Shown: positions 42,588 to 55,444, numbered from the stretch's first letter. The stretch: 64,000 bases of DNA from Nicotiana tabacum (GCF_000715075.1 NC_134103.1:51948730-52012729); one strand, 5' to 3'. Notes: generated by a model not told the origin, from the sequence alone. Numbers and translations are program-made.

Positions 42588-45500
42588 TAACCCTAGAGAC
42601 GGCCTCCCAGGCCCCTAACCCTAATTCATTTTTCACTCACCCTACTGCCTCTCTTTCCCATTCCTCTCTCTTTTCTCTCAACCTCACAGCTCAAATCAAT
42701 CACCAGACATTGCACAAATTCATGCAAGGTCATGAATTTACCCAGAATATCATCCTCTTTGCCTTCTCTATCCACGATTCTTGCTAAATATTTCCTATCT
42801 CATCATCAAAAATTCAAATCCCCCAAATTCGAACCCTAACCCAAGAAATAAAACCTCAAATTCCCATTGACCTTTCAAATCCAAGGCATGCATGGTCACT
42901 CGTTTTGCTCTTGTAATTCAGATCTCGTCGCTCTTTCATTTTCACCATTTGATTTAAAAAGCCTTAATCGAAGAAGTCAGACCAAAAGGTGAAACTACAA
43001 CTCACCAGATTTCTTCCTTCGTCCTTTCAAATCGAAGCAAGCACGAGACGCTAGATGGCTTTATCATTGATATTCGACACCCATAGGTCAAATGCAATGA
43101 TTAGGGTTTTGACCGATGGTCTCTTACGCTTCAATGGTCTGTCTCTCACGTCTCTCATACTCAGGTAAATCGATACTGATTCCCCTCTATCTCTCTAAAA
43201 TTTTCACTCGATTATGCTTGTATCACCATCCCTTCGTCACTCTCCACTATCTATTTGAATCTGGAACACTAATGCATTCACAGTCACTATAAATAGGGCT
43301 TTTAATATTCTCACCTAACGATACTAATATCTTTAACATACAGAGCTAATACATCTAACACAGAGAAAACAAAATACAACAAAGCTATCATGAAATCACT
43401 TAGCAAATATCGATTTTAGTCTTGGATAGTAAATTAAGTTAGAATTCTGACAAGCTTCTGATTTCTTTCTGATTCTGAGTATTACACTGGTCGGGGAGAG
43501 TTCTTGATTCTATAAAGCTAGAAAGAGTCTTTTGTTTGGTTTGTTTCTCAAGAAGAGGTTAGTACACCTCCATCATTTCTCTCTTAATTGCTTCATTAGA
43601 AAATCATGAATCTGCTATTGTTTTCCTATTAATTGCTTCTTATATAATGTTAGTTATAGGTTTATAATTTTTTACTTTGGTTCACCATGAATTGTTGATG
43701 ATCTGTGATAAGCTATTGTATTTATCTAATATTGATTAAGTAGTTGTGTGACTTTAATGATTTAATCTCTGTATTGAATAGCCTATGTGATAAAGTTGCC
43801 TACCCTACCTTAATATTTTCTCATATCTACCTAGACTTCAGACTTTACTCTAATGTCCTGCTATCATCTTCATGCTTATCATGATGCATTCTATTGAGTT
43901 TGGTTATTCTATACTTAGGTTTGGTGTTATAGTCTTCATGCAGATCATGCCATGTTCTTTGAGTTCTGTCATTCTATATTTAGGGTTGATGTTGTAGTCT
44001 TCATGCTTATTATGCCATATTCTTTTGAGTGTTGTCATTCTATACTTGGGTTTGCTATTAAATGATTATATCTAGGATATACATGAAGGTATATAGGGTA
44101 CCCCTGTATCACTTGGTCTGAGTATCCAAAAGGCTTTCCTTCCTTAACAAAAAATGCTTGCTAATCCCTAAGTAGTCTTTTGAATCCTCTATATGAATGC
44201 TTTACATCCATGTCTAACTGTTAGTCGTAAACAGTCCTACTAGGATGAACTCTTTTGTGAACATCAGTGATACTTTATCATGATCATCCTACCTCTTATA
44301 AGTCAGAGTATAGTTGTGCATGTTGTGGTTGAATGCTGATTGTTTTTCTAGTTTGAATATGGCTCCACCATGTTCTTAGTTATTCAACCTAGTCTTTACA
44401 ACTAATTTAAGTCTGTTTAGTATGATGTTTCCTCTATTCTTAACCCCTAATGATACTGATAACCTTATTATGTAATGTTTGAGACTCATCCTATCTTGTG
44501 AGATCATAACTTTGATTAAAGTCTCTGTATGTGTAGAAGTTTGGCTTGAATCTTTATTTATCCCTCATGATTTCATACTTTGAACCTTGTTTTGAAACTA
44601 TACTTAGTCCTACCTTTCACCAGTCATTCTGGATTGAATCTGGTATAGGAGAAACCTTCTATTGTTATTGATTGAGTGCAATAACTTGCCTATATCATTG
44701 TCTGAATCTTTACTGTGAATCCCAAAGGATTTAAGTAGTGTTATTAACCTATGTGTATGGTCATGATAGTGTTCTAGTGTCAAACTAATATGTGATCAAC
44801 GTTGATGCATTAGCATTTATATCCCAAAGCTGTTGCAATTCTAAACTATGTGCTATTTATCTATCTCTGAGATGCTTGATTCCAATTGTATGTTTCTTTC
44901 GCAAAAATAGTATGATGTTCCTGCCTATGTGTGTATCTGGAATTAGAGCTTCATGTATGTCTAGTATGTTAATCAATCACCTAGAGCTGAAAGTATTGTT
45001 ATAAGAAGTGGGAACTGTCTCTAAGTGTTTTTCCTAGGTTATTCTGTTAAGAAAAAGTATGCTTCTGTGGTAGGAAATATCATAGTGGTTGCTTTGCATT
45101 GAAAGAGCCTTATTGGCATTCAAACCTATAGGGAAGAATGAGTCGTTAGTGGTTAGAGGTATTTGGGAGTAGAGTTTAACTCTATATTGGGCTGCTCTTC
45201 CCGACACAAGCATTGCCCTGGGCCTTGAGACCCTTGGGAACTTTGAAGTGTCGGGGGATTGAAAGGGGGCATCGACCTTGAGTAGAATTCTCTCCTAGCC
45301 CTCAATTCATTGACACTTATTACTCTGTTTGGGTTTGGTGTTTAATGACAACGAAAGGTGTTCAATGTGGATTATTCACTATGCATAGCCTCCACATTAG
45401 CATGACTTACTTAGTATTTAAATACTATCAGTAATTATTTCTTTTATTCTTTGCTTGCGAATTTCATCTATATGGATATGTATATAGTACTTCTATTCTA

Positions 45501-46660
45501 ATGACCTTCTCTTTTCCTTTTTGAACATGTACAGTGATTTGGGCCTGCTGAGTTCTTTAAGAACTCAGACCCAAGTCCAGCCCTACTATGTCTCAGAAGG
45601 TTCAAAGTCATCTTTGCTCGCCCTTGTTACTGCCAGGCCTGCCTCTTTGAGGCCCAAACCCCCTAGAGTCTTTTCTCTCCCTTCGCTCCTTTATTTACTG
45701 CTTTCGTTATTATTACAGTTTCACTATGTTGTTACTTTTGGCTGTGTTCATGTTTTTTTAATCTCGCATGTATATGACAATTATATATTGGATTGAATGC
45801 TTTATTTTATCTTTCAACTCACATAAAATAACCTAAGCAATCCGTAAAGAGTTTTGGATTAAAAGAGGCATTAGTTAGCAACTAATCCTCAATCCGCAAA
45901 TCATAAGTTGTCATTAACTTATTATACTTTACTAACTCTTTTCTTAAAGATGTTTGAATCAAAAAGGCATAACAAAGGTGGCAGTCCCTCTTTCAAAAGG
46001 AAAAATCAGAATCGAGTTGCGAGTTTAATTTTTCTAAAAGGGAATCAACTATTTCGAAAATATTAAAGTGTTGCTGCCCCGAAAACAAAGGCTTTCAAAC
46101 AGATTTCTATTTAAAACCAAGGTACATCTTAGGATCATTTTCATAACACTTTCATCACATTAGAATAATATGAATTTTTATTCTTTAGGAAACAAAGTTT
46201 ATTAACTTAGCTTTTTTTAAAACACTTTCATGATAAACATTCCGTCCTTCAAAGTTCTTTTCAAGTTTATATATAACAACACTATTTTCCTAAAGGCTTT
46301 TCTTTAAATCCATCCTCTTTAAACCATACTCTTCCCTTATAGATATTATGCCCTAATATATGGTAAACTCTTTTGAACATTAGTTAAGGCATAGTACAAA
46401 CAATTAGTCCTAAATCTAGTCTAAGTCCTATGGAGCTACCTCGAGTAGATTTTAAGGGGTGCTTAACACTTTCCCCTTAGAAGATCAAGAACCCTTACCC
46501 ATAATCTCACCGGTTAATAGACTAATAAAGAATATAACCTTTAGTAATTAAATAAGTACCCTAGTACACCTTTAAATATTAGGTAGCAGCTCTCCTTCAT
46601 CAACAACAGAGAAACAACAAGTTGGATCTTGTTTTGACTAGTGCAAAGTAGGGTGCAACA
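42588..46660 (+). repeat. Inverted partial copy of LTR-B
   Basis: Reverse complement of LTR-B, running from its start at 46660 back to the equivalent of about 50590. The last 0.8 kb of the LTR is missing where the G LTR abuts. At 45840-46310 it matches the 5' LTR (63520-64000) far better than the neighbouring 3' LTR (46864 onward). No gene is visible. Confidence 0.85.
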
Positions 46661-46863
46661 ATCGATATTCTATATCATCCGGGGAAGTCTAAAGTTGTGG
46701 TGGATGCTCTTAGCCAAAAATTCATGGGTAGTTTGGCTCACTTTCTAAAGTTGGGGTGATTGTGCAAAATAAGGCCGAATCATCACTCATAGTGGAAGTC
46801 AATGTAAAACAATATGACGATCCGTTATTGGTTAAGTCGAAGGAGGGAATTCATAGACACAAA
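46661..46863 (+). pseudogene. Inverted fragment of chromovirus D Pol
   Basis: Plus-strand copy of 41184-41386, reading ILYHPGKSKVVVDALSQKFM and then, after a frame change, a segment with AESSLIVEVNVKQYDDPLL. It is not a separate element; it came with the inverted LTR-B copy. Confidence 0.85.
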
Positions 46864-49800
46864 GCCTATAGGAAAATAGTGTTAGTATATTTAAACTTGA
46901 AAAGAACTTTGAAGGACAGAATGTTTATCATGAAAGTGTTTAAAAAGAAGCCAAGTTAATACACTTTGTTTCCTAAAGCATAAAAGTTCATATTATTCTA
47001 ATGTGATGAAAGTGTTATGAAAATGATCCTAAGATGTACCTTGGTTTTAAAAAGAAAATTGTTTGAAATCCTTTGTTTTTGGGGCAACAACACTTTATTC
47101 TTTTCAAAATAATTGATTCCCTTATAGAAAAATTAAACTCGTAACTCGGTTCTGATTTTTTGCTTTTGAAAGAGGGACGGCCACCTTTGTTATGCCTTTA
47201 GGCTTCAAAAATCTTTAAGAAAAGAGTTAGTAAAGCATAATAAGTTAATGACAGCTTATGATTTGCGGATGAAGGATTATTTTCTAATTAATGCCTCTTT
47301 TAATCCTAAACTCTTTAATGCTTGACTAAGTTATTTTATGTGAGTTAAAAGATAAAATAAAGCATTCAATCTAAAATAGAATTGTCATATACATGCGAGA
47401 TAAAACAACATGAACATAGTAAAGAGTAACGACATAGTGAAACTGTAATAATAACGAAAGCAGTAAAAAATGGAGAGAAGGGAGAGAAGAGACTCTGGGG
47501 GGTTTTGGCCTCAAAGAGACAGGCCCATCAGTAACAAGGGCGAGCGAAAGCTGACTTTGAACCATCTGAGACACAGCAGGGCTGGACTTGGGCCTGAGTT
47601 CTTAAAGAACTCAGCAGGCCCAAATCATTGTACATGTTCAAAAAGGAAAAGAGAAAGTCATTAGCATAACAGTACTATATAAATATCCATATATATATGA
47701 AATTCGTAAGCAAAGAATAAAAGAAAAGATAACTGACGGTATTTAAATACTAAGGAAGTTATACTAATGTGGAGGTTGTGTATAGTGAATAGTCCACATT
47801 GAACACCTTTCGTTGTCATTAAACACCAAACACAAAGAGAGTAATAAGTTTCAATGAATTAAGGTCTAAGGAGAGCATTCTACTCAATGTCGATGCCCCC
47901 TTTGAATCCCCCGACACTTCAAAGTTCCCAAGGGTCTCGAGGCCCAGGGCAATGCTTGTGCCGGGGAGAGTAGCCCAACCTAGAGTTAAATTCTACTCCC
48001 AAATACCTCTAACCACTAACGACTCATTCTTCCCTGTAAGTTTGAATGCCAATGAGGCTCTTTCAATGCAAACCAACCACTATGACATTTCCTACCGTAG
48101 AAGCATACTTATGCTTAATAGAATAACCTAGGAAAAACACATAGAGACAGTTCCCATTTCTTATAACAATACTTTCAGCTCTAGGTGATTGATTAACACA
48201 CTAGACAGACATGAAGCTCTAATTCTAGATACACACATATGCAGGAACGTCATACTATTTTTGTTAAAGAAACAAACAATTGGAATCAAATATCTCAGAG
48301 ATAAATAAATAACACATTGTTTAGAATTACAACAACTTTGGGATACATATGCTAATGCCTCAACATCGATCACAGATAAGTTTGACACCAGAACACTATC
48401 ATGACCATACACATAGGTTAATAACACCACTTAAATACTTTGAGATTCCCAATAAAGATTCAGACAATGATATAGGCAAGTTATTGCACTCAATCAGTAA
48501 CAATAGAAAGTTTCTCCTATACCAAATTCAATCCAGAATGACAGGGGAAAGAGAAGACTGAGTATAGTTTCAAAACAGGGTCCAAAGTATGAAATCATGA
48601 GGGATAAACAAAGATTCAAGCCAACTTCTATGCATACAGAGACTTTAATCAAAGTTATGATCTCACAAGATAGGATGAGTCTCAAACATTACAGAATCCG
48701 ATTATCAGTATCATTAGGGGTTAAGAATATGGGAAACATCATACTAAATAGACTTAAATCAGCTGTAAGGACTACGCTGAACAACTAAACATGGGGGAGC
48801 CATATTCGAATTATAGAAACAGTTAGCATTCAACCACAACAGGCACAACTATAATCTGACTTATAGGAGGTGGGCTGATCATGACAAAGTATCACTGATG
48901 TTCACAGAAGAGTTCATCCTAGCAGGACTGTTTATGACTAACAGTTAGACATGGATGTAAAGAATTCATAAAGATAACTCAAAAAACTACTTAAGGATTA
49001 ACAAGCATTTATGTAAAGGAAGGAAAGCATTTTGGATACTCAGACCAAGTGATGCAGGGGTACCCTATATACCTTCATGTATATATTAGCTAGAATCATT
49101 TAACAGCAAACCCAAGTATAGAATGACAACACTCAAAGAACATAGCATGATAAGCATGAAGACTGCAATAACAACCCTAAATATAGAATGATAGAACTCA
49201 AAGAACATGGCATGATGAGCATGAAGACTATAACACCAAACCTAAGTGTAGAATAACCGAACTCAAAAGAATGCAACATGATAAGCATGAAGATGATAGC
49301 AAAATATTAGAGTAAAGTCTGAAGTCAAGGTAGATGTGAGAAAGTATTAAGGCAGGTTAGGCAGCTTAATCACATAGGCTATTCAATACAGAGATTGAAA
49401 TCATTAAAGTCACACAACTACTTAATCAATATTAGATAAATATAATAGCTTATCAAAGATCATCAATAGGTTATGGTGAGCCAAAGTAAACAATTACATA
49501 CCTATAACAAACATTATATACGAAGAAATTAACAAGAAAGCAGTAGCACATTCATGATTTTCAAATGAAGAAATTAAGAGAGGAACGATGGAGTTGTATT
49601 GACCTCCTCTTGAGCAGCAAACCAAATAAAAGACTCTTTTCTAGTCGTATAGAATCAAGAACTCACCCCGACTAGTATAATACTCAGAATCAGAAAGAAA
49701 TCATAAGCTAGTCAAAATCCTAGCTTAATTTACTACCCAAGACTAAAATCGATATTTGCTAAGTGATTTCTTGATAGCTTTATTGTATTTTTTCTATGTG

Positions 49801-51418
49801 TTAGGTGTATTAGCTGTGTATGTTGAATATGTTAGGTATTATTAGGTGAGAATATTAAAAACCCCTATTTATAGTGATTGTGAATGCATTAGGGTTTCAG
49901 ATTCAAATAGATAGTGAAGAGTGACGAAGGGATGGTGATGTAAGCACAATCGAGTGAAAATCTTAGTGAGATAGAAGGGAAAGTGGTATCAATTTTACCT
50001 GAGTACGAGAGATGTGAGAGACCGACCGTTGAAGCGTAAGAGACCATCAGTCAGAACCCTAATACCTAGAGATCATTATATTTTACCTCTGGGTGTCGAA
50101 TATCGATGATGAAGGCAGCTAGCATCTCGTGCTTGCTTCGATTTGAAAGGACGAAGGAAGAAGTCTGGCGAGTTGTAGTTTCACCTTTTGTCCTGACTTC
50201 TTTGATTAGGGCTTTTGAAATCGAATGGTGAAAATGGAAAGAGTGACGAAATATGAAGTACAGAAGAAAAACGAATGACCATCCATGCCATGGATTTGAA
50301 AGGTCAATGGCGATTTGAGGTTTAATTTTTGGGGTTAGGGTTCGGATTTGGGGGAATTGAATATTTTATGATGGGAGAGGAAATATTCCGCGAGAATCGT
50401 GGATAGAGAAGGCAAAGAGGATGATTTTCTGGCTAAATTCATGACCTTGCACGAATTTGTGCAAGGTCTTGTGATTGATTTGAGATGTGAGGTTGAAAGA
50501 AAAGGAAGAGGAAGGGGAAAGGGAGGCGGCAGGGTGAGTGACAAATGAATTAGGGTTAGGGGTCTGAGAGGCGATCTCTAGGGTTAAATATGGGAGGTAG
50601 AATCTGGGCCATTGGATCTGATGATCAACGGCCTTGATAATTTGGTCATTCAAGATTTTTGGGGAAGAATTTTGGTAGCCGTTAGATTATAAGATTTTAA
50701 CGGTGGATATGAGATCTCTGGGCGGGTGTTTAAAAACCAAAAGGAAATCGGAGATTAAATGTGCGTCGTCGATCAGATGGACCTACGGTTCAAATGCATG
50801 TGCGTTTGTTTTGTGAGTGATAAGGACGGGTGACATGGCATGATCTCATTGGTTCAATAGCAATGGCATAGATTGCCAAAGTGGAGGGGGGGGGTGTTTG
50901 GACTGGGTCATTTTTGGACTTGGCCTGTGTATTGGGCTGGAATTGATTTAGGGACTAGCCACTTGGTATTTCATTATGGAATTACAATTCTAGCCTTTTA
51001 GTTTTTAACTCTTTTGAAATTAATTTAAATAAAATTAATTATTTTCAATAAAATGTAGTAGAAATTATAATCATCAAATATATTACTAATTATCGTAATT
51101 ATTTATTTATAAAATGCTTTGTTTTCTAAATTATAACACTAATTTTGAATTATCAACATAGTAATATAATTAATCTAAATTTGAGAAGTAATTCGTAAAT
51201 TAATTATAAATCCTCTATGGTGTATTTAAATTTTTTAATAGTAGTATATTTATAATTACACAATACTAATGCTAGGTTATTAATTTCAAAACTAATACTT
51301 AAATAATTTGTAAAAAATAGGTATTTATTGAAGGAAAATTCTTTCAAAACATTTATTGCAAATATTTAAGTATAGATAAATTGATTTTAAAAGGGAGGGT
51401 CAAAATTGGCCGTCAACA
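46864..51418 (-). repeat. Main part of the 3' LTR of element B
   Basis: Continues LTR-B from about base 360 of the LTR to its inner edge GTCAACA at 51418, next to the PPT. By eye it is roughly 90-92% identical to the 5' LTR over the visible overlap. Together with 41387-41737 the LTR is about 4.9 kb. The right-hand portion (about 50950-51400) is AT-rich, as for a U3. No gene is visible. Confidence 0.82.
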
Positions 51419-51434
51419 GCTGCCCTTCTTTCAC
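51419..51434 (-). other. Polypurine tract of element B
   Basis: On the minus strand GTGAAAGAAGGGCAGC directly precedes the LTR start TGTTGACGG. It matches the place and style of the PPT of element A. Confidence 0.78.
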
Positions 51435-51620
51435 CGGAGAAGATGAAAAAGTTTTTGGGCAAAGAAATTGAACCAAAACAAATTTTATCCCGACTTTAGG
51501 CATACATTGCAAGGATGACATATGGATTTAAGGAAGATTATGGATTGCATCATTTAGGGAGAGTTAAGGAAGATTTCAGGAAGATTTTTGGAGTTGGGCC
51601 AAATTCTGGCTTTGAATTGC

Positions 51621-51666
51621 TTAAATACCTCACGCTTCACGAGGATCAGGCCTCACGTAGTTCTGG
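51621..51666 (-). other. Structured cassette, LTR-proximal copy (element B)
   Basis: Inner hairpin CCTC-N9-GAGG (51628-51631 and 51641-51644), then ATCAGG and CACGTAGTTCTGG. The left outer arm is degenerate. It ends with the same TAGTTCTGG as the LTR-proximal cassette of element A. Confidence 0.5.
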
Positions 51667-52130
51667 AGTGAGGTTTTTGAGGAAGCGGTACTCGCAGGAG
51701 CTACCCCAGTATCGTATCATAACGATACGACTAGGCAGAGGATTGGGCACTCACGATAGCTTGAATTTTGCGGCTTGACTTGAAGGATTTGAAGATTTGG
51801 AGTTCCACTGGTCATTTTTGTTCATGAACTTGGATCCTTGGCCTGCTAGTGAGTTTGTTTTCCCTTATAGAGTTGTAGTTTTGTTTGCTACTTAGAAAGA
51901 GTTCCACGGTGCGATATTTGTTCTTGCAAAAAATGAAATACACACATACCCATATATTTCAATGTATAATATATTATGATGTGATGTAAATGATGCATGA
52001 ATGATGATGTCTTGCTGCCGGCGAGCCGTTATTTTGGATTGGGATGATAAGATACTTTAACTTGACTCGATTTGTTAGCCGGACTGTGTACCGTTCCGCA
52101 TCTTTCAGAGCATTGAAAATTGCCTCTATT

Positions 52131-52262
52131 TTTTAGGAGAGCTTGACTGGTAGAGTGTGTCTCTGCTTGTTGGGAGAGCTTTGCACTTAGAGAATATCTT
52201 CGCTTGTTAGGAGACCTTGATTTGTAGAGTGCGTCTCCGCTTGTTGGGAGAGCTTAGCACTA
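52131..52262 (-). repeat. 37-bp tandem array in 3' UTR of element B
   Basis: About three and a half diverged units containing GCTTGTTGGGAGAGCTT. The clearest unit has complementary arms GGAGAC (52210-52215) and GTCTCC (52233-52238); the first has GAGA/TCTC. Confidence 0.7.
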
Positions 52263-52519
52263 AAATGTAAAATAATTTACGCTTGGGAGTGATTGACTTA
52301 AATCGTAATCATGCCTAAAGATGCATGAGCAAAACGTCAAAACATACAAGGTAATAGTAAAGGAAAGAAAAGTATGCTCAATAAATACTCTTGATTGCGA
52401 AGCTATGTTGCGTCCATCGATTTGCAGAATATCGGTGACGAGGTTTGCGACTATCTATTCTGGCCTATGTTGAGACGGAGCGGCGGTGCGGATTGTTCCG
52501 TTGGAGGAATGAACAGTTA

Positions 52520-52765
52520 CTATATACAAGGCTTCGATTAGTGAAGCCAACGCTTGATTTGTATAGGGCGCTCCGACCGATTGAGCCGACGATTTGCTAT
52601 ATACAGGACTTCAATCGTTTAAGTCGACTACTCATTTTGTATAAGGTGTTCCGATTAATTAAGAAGACGGTTTGCTATGTACATGACTTCAATGGGTGAA
52701 ACCAGCGGTTTCTTTTGTACAAGGTGCTCCGATTATGGAGCGGGCGGTCTGCTATATACAGTGTG
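52520..52765 (-). repeat. 77-bp tandem array in 3' UTR of element B
   Basis: Three units starting at 52520, 52597 and 52675 (77, 78 and 77 bp), plus the start of a fourth at 52752. Each opens with CTATATACA or a variant. Each unit carries two small inverted repeats. First: GGCTTC/GAAGCC in unit 1, GACTT/AAGTC in unit 2, weakened in unit 3. Second: GCTC/GAGC in unit 1 and GCTCC/GGAGC in unit 3. Confidence 0.85.
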
Positions 52766-53284
52766 TTTTTCCTGTATCACCGGTCAGACTCCGAGGTACC
52801 TACAAAGGATTCAAAGATTAGATTTAGGTCTACCAGAAAAATTTATGTAAAGGAGAAAGGATGATAATCCTGGAAAAGTGGTGGATCTGTTGTTTGCCAT
52901 AGTATGGTCTCAATGTTTCCTTGCTTGACCATGCACTCAAAGAAAAATGCTTAGTGGGAGAGGGGAAGTTTGTTTGTAACGACCACAGTGTTGGTTTGCC
53001 CCGGCCTTTGATATGGCTATGCCGCGAAGTTCGGCAGGTGGAACAAATTATTGTATTTTTTAGAAAAACAATTTTGAAAGCTTTGTTTTAAGACAAGTGC
53101 CTCCGTTCCGGATTATGACATGCTACGAAAAATTCTCCACATGCGAGTGTCTCTTCTTGAAAACTCTGTCCCGTTGATGTCAATCCTTCGTTAATGCTTG
53201 ACAACGTGAATGCTTGTCGTCGTCCTAATTTGAACTAATGCATTACAAAGGTTTTTCCTAAGGTTATGACTGCACCCTTTTAGG

Positions 53285-53688
53285 TTGCCTACATATCCTA
53301 AACGGAATTAGTTCTGAACGTAGTTCGTGGATAATGATAAAATATGATGAAGATGACCGAGCCTGACTCAGACAGCCTACGCACCAAATGGAATCAGGTC
53401 AATACGTAGTTCAATTACAATAGATACAAAATGATGGGATTAAGAATGAAATGACCGAGTCTGACTCAGACTACCTATATATCCGAATGGAATCAGGCTA
53501 GAAAGTAGTTCAATTACAAAAGATGACTGAATCTGATGAGGATTGCCTATGTATTCCTTTCTGAGGAAATCAAGCAGTGGATGTATGACTATGAGAAGTG
53601 TTACTTTGGAGGTTCCTGCCAATCATAGCCTCTTGAGGAAGGGTTACCTACGTATCCCTCCATAGGAAGTTAGGTTGAGCGTAGTTTT
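53285..53688 (-). repeat. Cluster of structured cassettes beside integrase (element B)
   Basis: Five copies at about 53285, 53373, 53471, 53543 and 53643, all with a GCCTAYRTATCC-like start and most with GGAATCAGG and a CGTAGTTC-like end. The best outer pairings are CTACG/CGTAG at 53377/53405 and 53648/53680. The last copy ends 30 nt from the integrase stop (53719-53721), the same distance as in element A. Parts of the flanks (GACCGAGYCTGACTCAGAC) are also repeated. Confidence 0.6.
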
Positions 53689-53718
53689 GTTACAACAAAA
53701 ACCTAACTCTATTTGTCT

Positions 53719-54880
53719 TCAAACATAGTATCTCTTGATGGCGTCTTAGTTGATGAGCTTCGTGTTGATTCTTTCATCCATTTATGCCAAGATTAGAGCT
53801 CCATCTAAAAATACTCGGTGAACCACATAAGGACCTTGCTAGTTTGGTGCGAACTTTCTTTTGGCTTATTCCTGGTGGGGAAAGATTTTCTTCAGGACCA
53901 ACTACTCCGGTGTGAACTGGAAAGGCTTCACCCTTTTGTTAAATGCACTGGCCATACTTTTTTGATATAGTTGACCATGGCATACTGCATCCATTCTCTT
54001 CTCGTCGATGACCATGAGTTGCTCCTATCTGACCCGTATCCACTCTGCATCGTCTAACTTGGCCTATTAAATGACCCTTAAAGATGGCATCTCGACCTCT
54101 GCGGGTATCACAGCTTCAGTGTCGTATACTAACATGTTCAGCGTTGACCCAGTGGATGTTCTCATGGTGGTATGATAACCCAGGAAGGCGAAGGTAAGTT
54201 TCTCGCACCATTTCCTGTGATTATCCACTATCTTTCACAGAATCCTCCTTATATTCTTATTGGTTACCTCAACTGCCCCATTCATTTGTGGTCTATAGGA
54301 TGCAGATTTGATTTGGATGATTCTGAACTTCTCGCAGATTTCTTTCATGAGGTCGCTATTGAGGTTAGTGGTATTGTCAGTGATGATCGATTCCAGTATG
54401 CCAAATAGGCAGACGATGTTTTTTCGGACAAAATCTGCCACTACCTTCTTTGTAATGGCCTTGTAAGTAGATGCTTCGAACCATTTAGTGAAGTAATTGA
54501 TGGACAGCAAGATGAAGCGGTACCATTTGACGTAGTGGGCTCTATTGGTCCAATCACATGCATGCCCCAAGTGGTGAACGGCCAGGGTAAACCCATCACA
54601 CTCAACTCATTCGGCGAAACCAGGATGAAATCCATGTGAACCTAGCAATGGTGACACTTTTGTACGTAGAAGATACTATCACTTTCCATTGTCATCCAAA
54701 AGTATCCGGCTCTCAATATTTTCTTAGATAATGTGAACCCGTTCATGCGGGGTCCGCACGTTCCTGCATGTATTTCCTCCAATAACCTAGTCGCCTCAGT
54801 GGCATCTACACATCTCAAAAAACCCAAGTTTGGGGTCCTCCTGTACAAGACTTCCCCGTTAAGGAAAAAGTGATTCGCTA
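53719..54880 (-). pseudogene. Integrase of element B, disrupted
   Basis: N-terminal region (54642-54848) with RCVDATEATRLLEEIHAGTC and YFWMTMESD, then VQKCHHC of the zinc finger. Core (54235-54640) with GMHVIGPIEPTTSNG, INYFTKWFEASTYKA, ITDNTTNLNSDLMKEICEKF and YRPQMNGAVEVTNKNI, giving D, D and E. The C-terminal part (53719-54020) shows NKRVKPFQFTPE and INQDAIKRYYV with several stops. Frame changes lie near 54570 and 54230. It is clearly homologous to the integrase of element A and has no chromodomain. Confidence 0.87.
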
Positions 54881-55039
54881 ACCTCCTAAGGGCTCATTTC
54901 TGACTATTAGTAGCATTCTTGGGATAGTCTCTGGTTGCAAGGAATCTCCTGATGTCATTGTACCATGATTTTCCATCTTGCTTTTCATCAACATGGAAGC
55001 AATATGCATGTTGATCCTTGATTTCTACCTTGATAGGGT

Positions 55040-55440
55040 CGATGTAGTTCTTGTCTGGATGCTAAATCATAGATCATAGAGTTGCAAGGGCGTCAGTGAA
55101 CTCGTTCTGAATCCTGGGGACGTGCTTGAACTCAATCATTGTGATATTCTCGCATAACTCTTTTATGCAATGCAGGTATGGAAGGATCTTGACATTTTTG
55201 ATGGACCATTCCCCTTGGACTTGGTGTATCAATATATCAGAATCCCCTATGACCAAAAGTTCTTTGACGTTCATGTCGACTAACATTCTGATCCCAAGAA
55301 TGCACGCTTCGTATTCAGCCATATTATTAGTACAAGGGAATCTTATCTTTGCCGATGCTGGATATTGCTGTCTGGATTCCGAAATTAGGACTGCCCCAAT
55401 TCTGACTCCTTAAATTTTGCTGCTCCATCGAAAAACATTC
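55040..55440 (-). pseudogene. Archaeal-type RNase H of element B
   Basis: Starts with a MFFDGAAKF-like segment near 55438. The frame 55074-55322 then has MAEYEACILGIRMLVDMNVK, LLVIGDSDILIHQVQGEW, EFKHVPRIQNEFTDALATL. Catalytic Asp, Glu, Asp and Asp positions are all visible. A frame change separates the first Asp segment from the rest. Confidence 0.85.
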
Positions 55441-55444
55441 TCCA

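Larger units (their letters stand above)
41184..46863. repeat. Large inverted repeat at the D/LTR-B boundary
   Basis: 41184-41737 (203 bp of D plus 351 bp of LTR-B) is the near-perfect reverse complement of 46310-46863. The exact junction ATCGAT/TGTTGCACCC occurs twice, facing each other, at 41386/41387 and 46660/46661. The whole insert is 41738-46863. Confidence 0.85.
51435..53718 (-). other. 3' UTR of element B
   Basis: About 2.3 kb without domains. It holds a cassette near the PPT (51621-51666), a 37-bp array (52131-52262), a 77-bp array (52520-52765) and a cluster of cassettes beside integrase (53285-53688). Small open frames (for example 51515-51778 and 52445-52699) are accounted for by these repeats or by chance. 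Confidence 0.72.

Noticed and set aside
45521..45796. Open frames in LTR-B copies (also 47371-47574)
   Set aside because: LTR sequence without domains; the frames differ between copies.
41387..46660. An independent complete transposon between the two facing junctions
   Set aside because: Outer flanks are inverted copies of element D, not a target duplication, and the ends are the same LTR end in both orientations.
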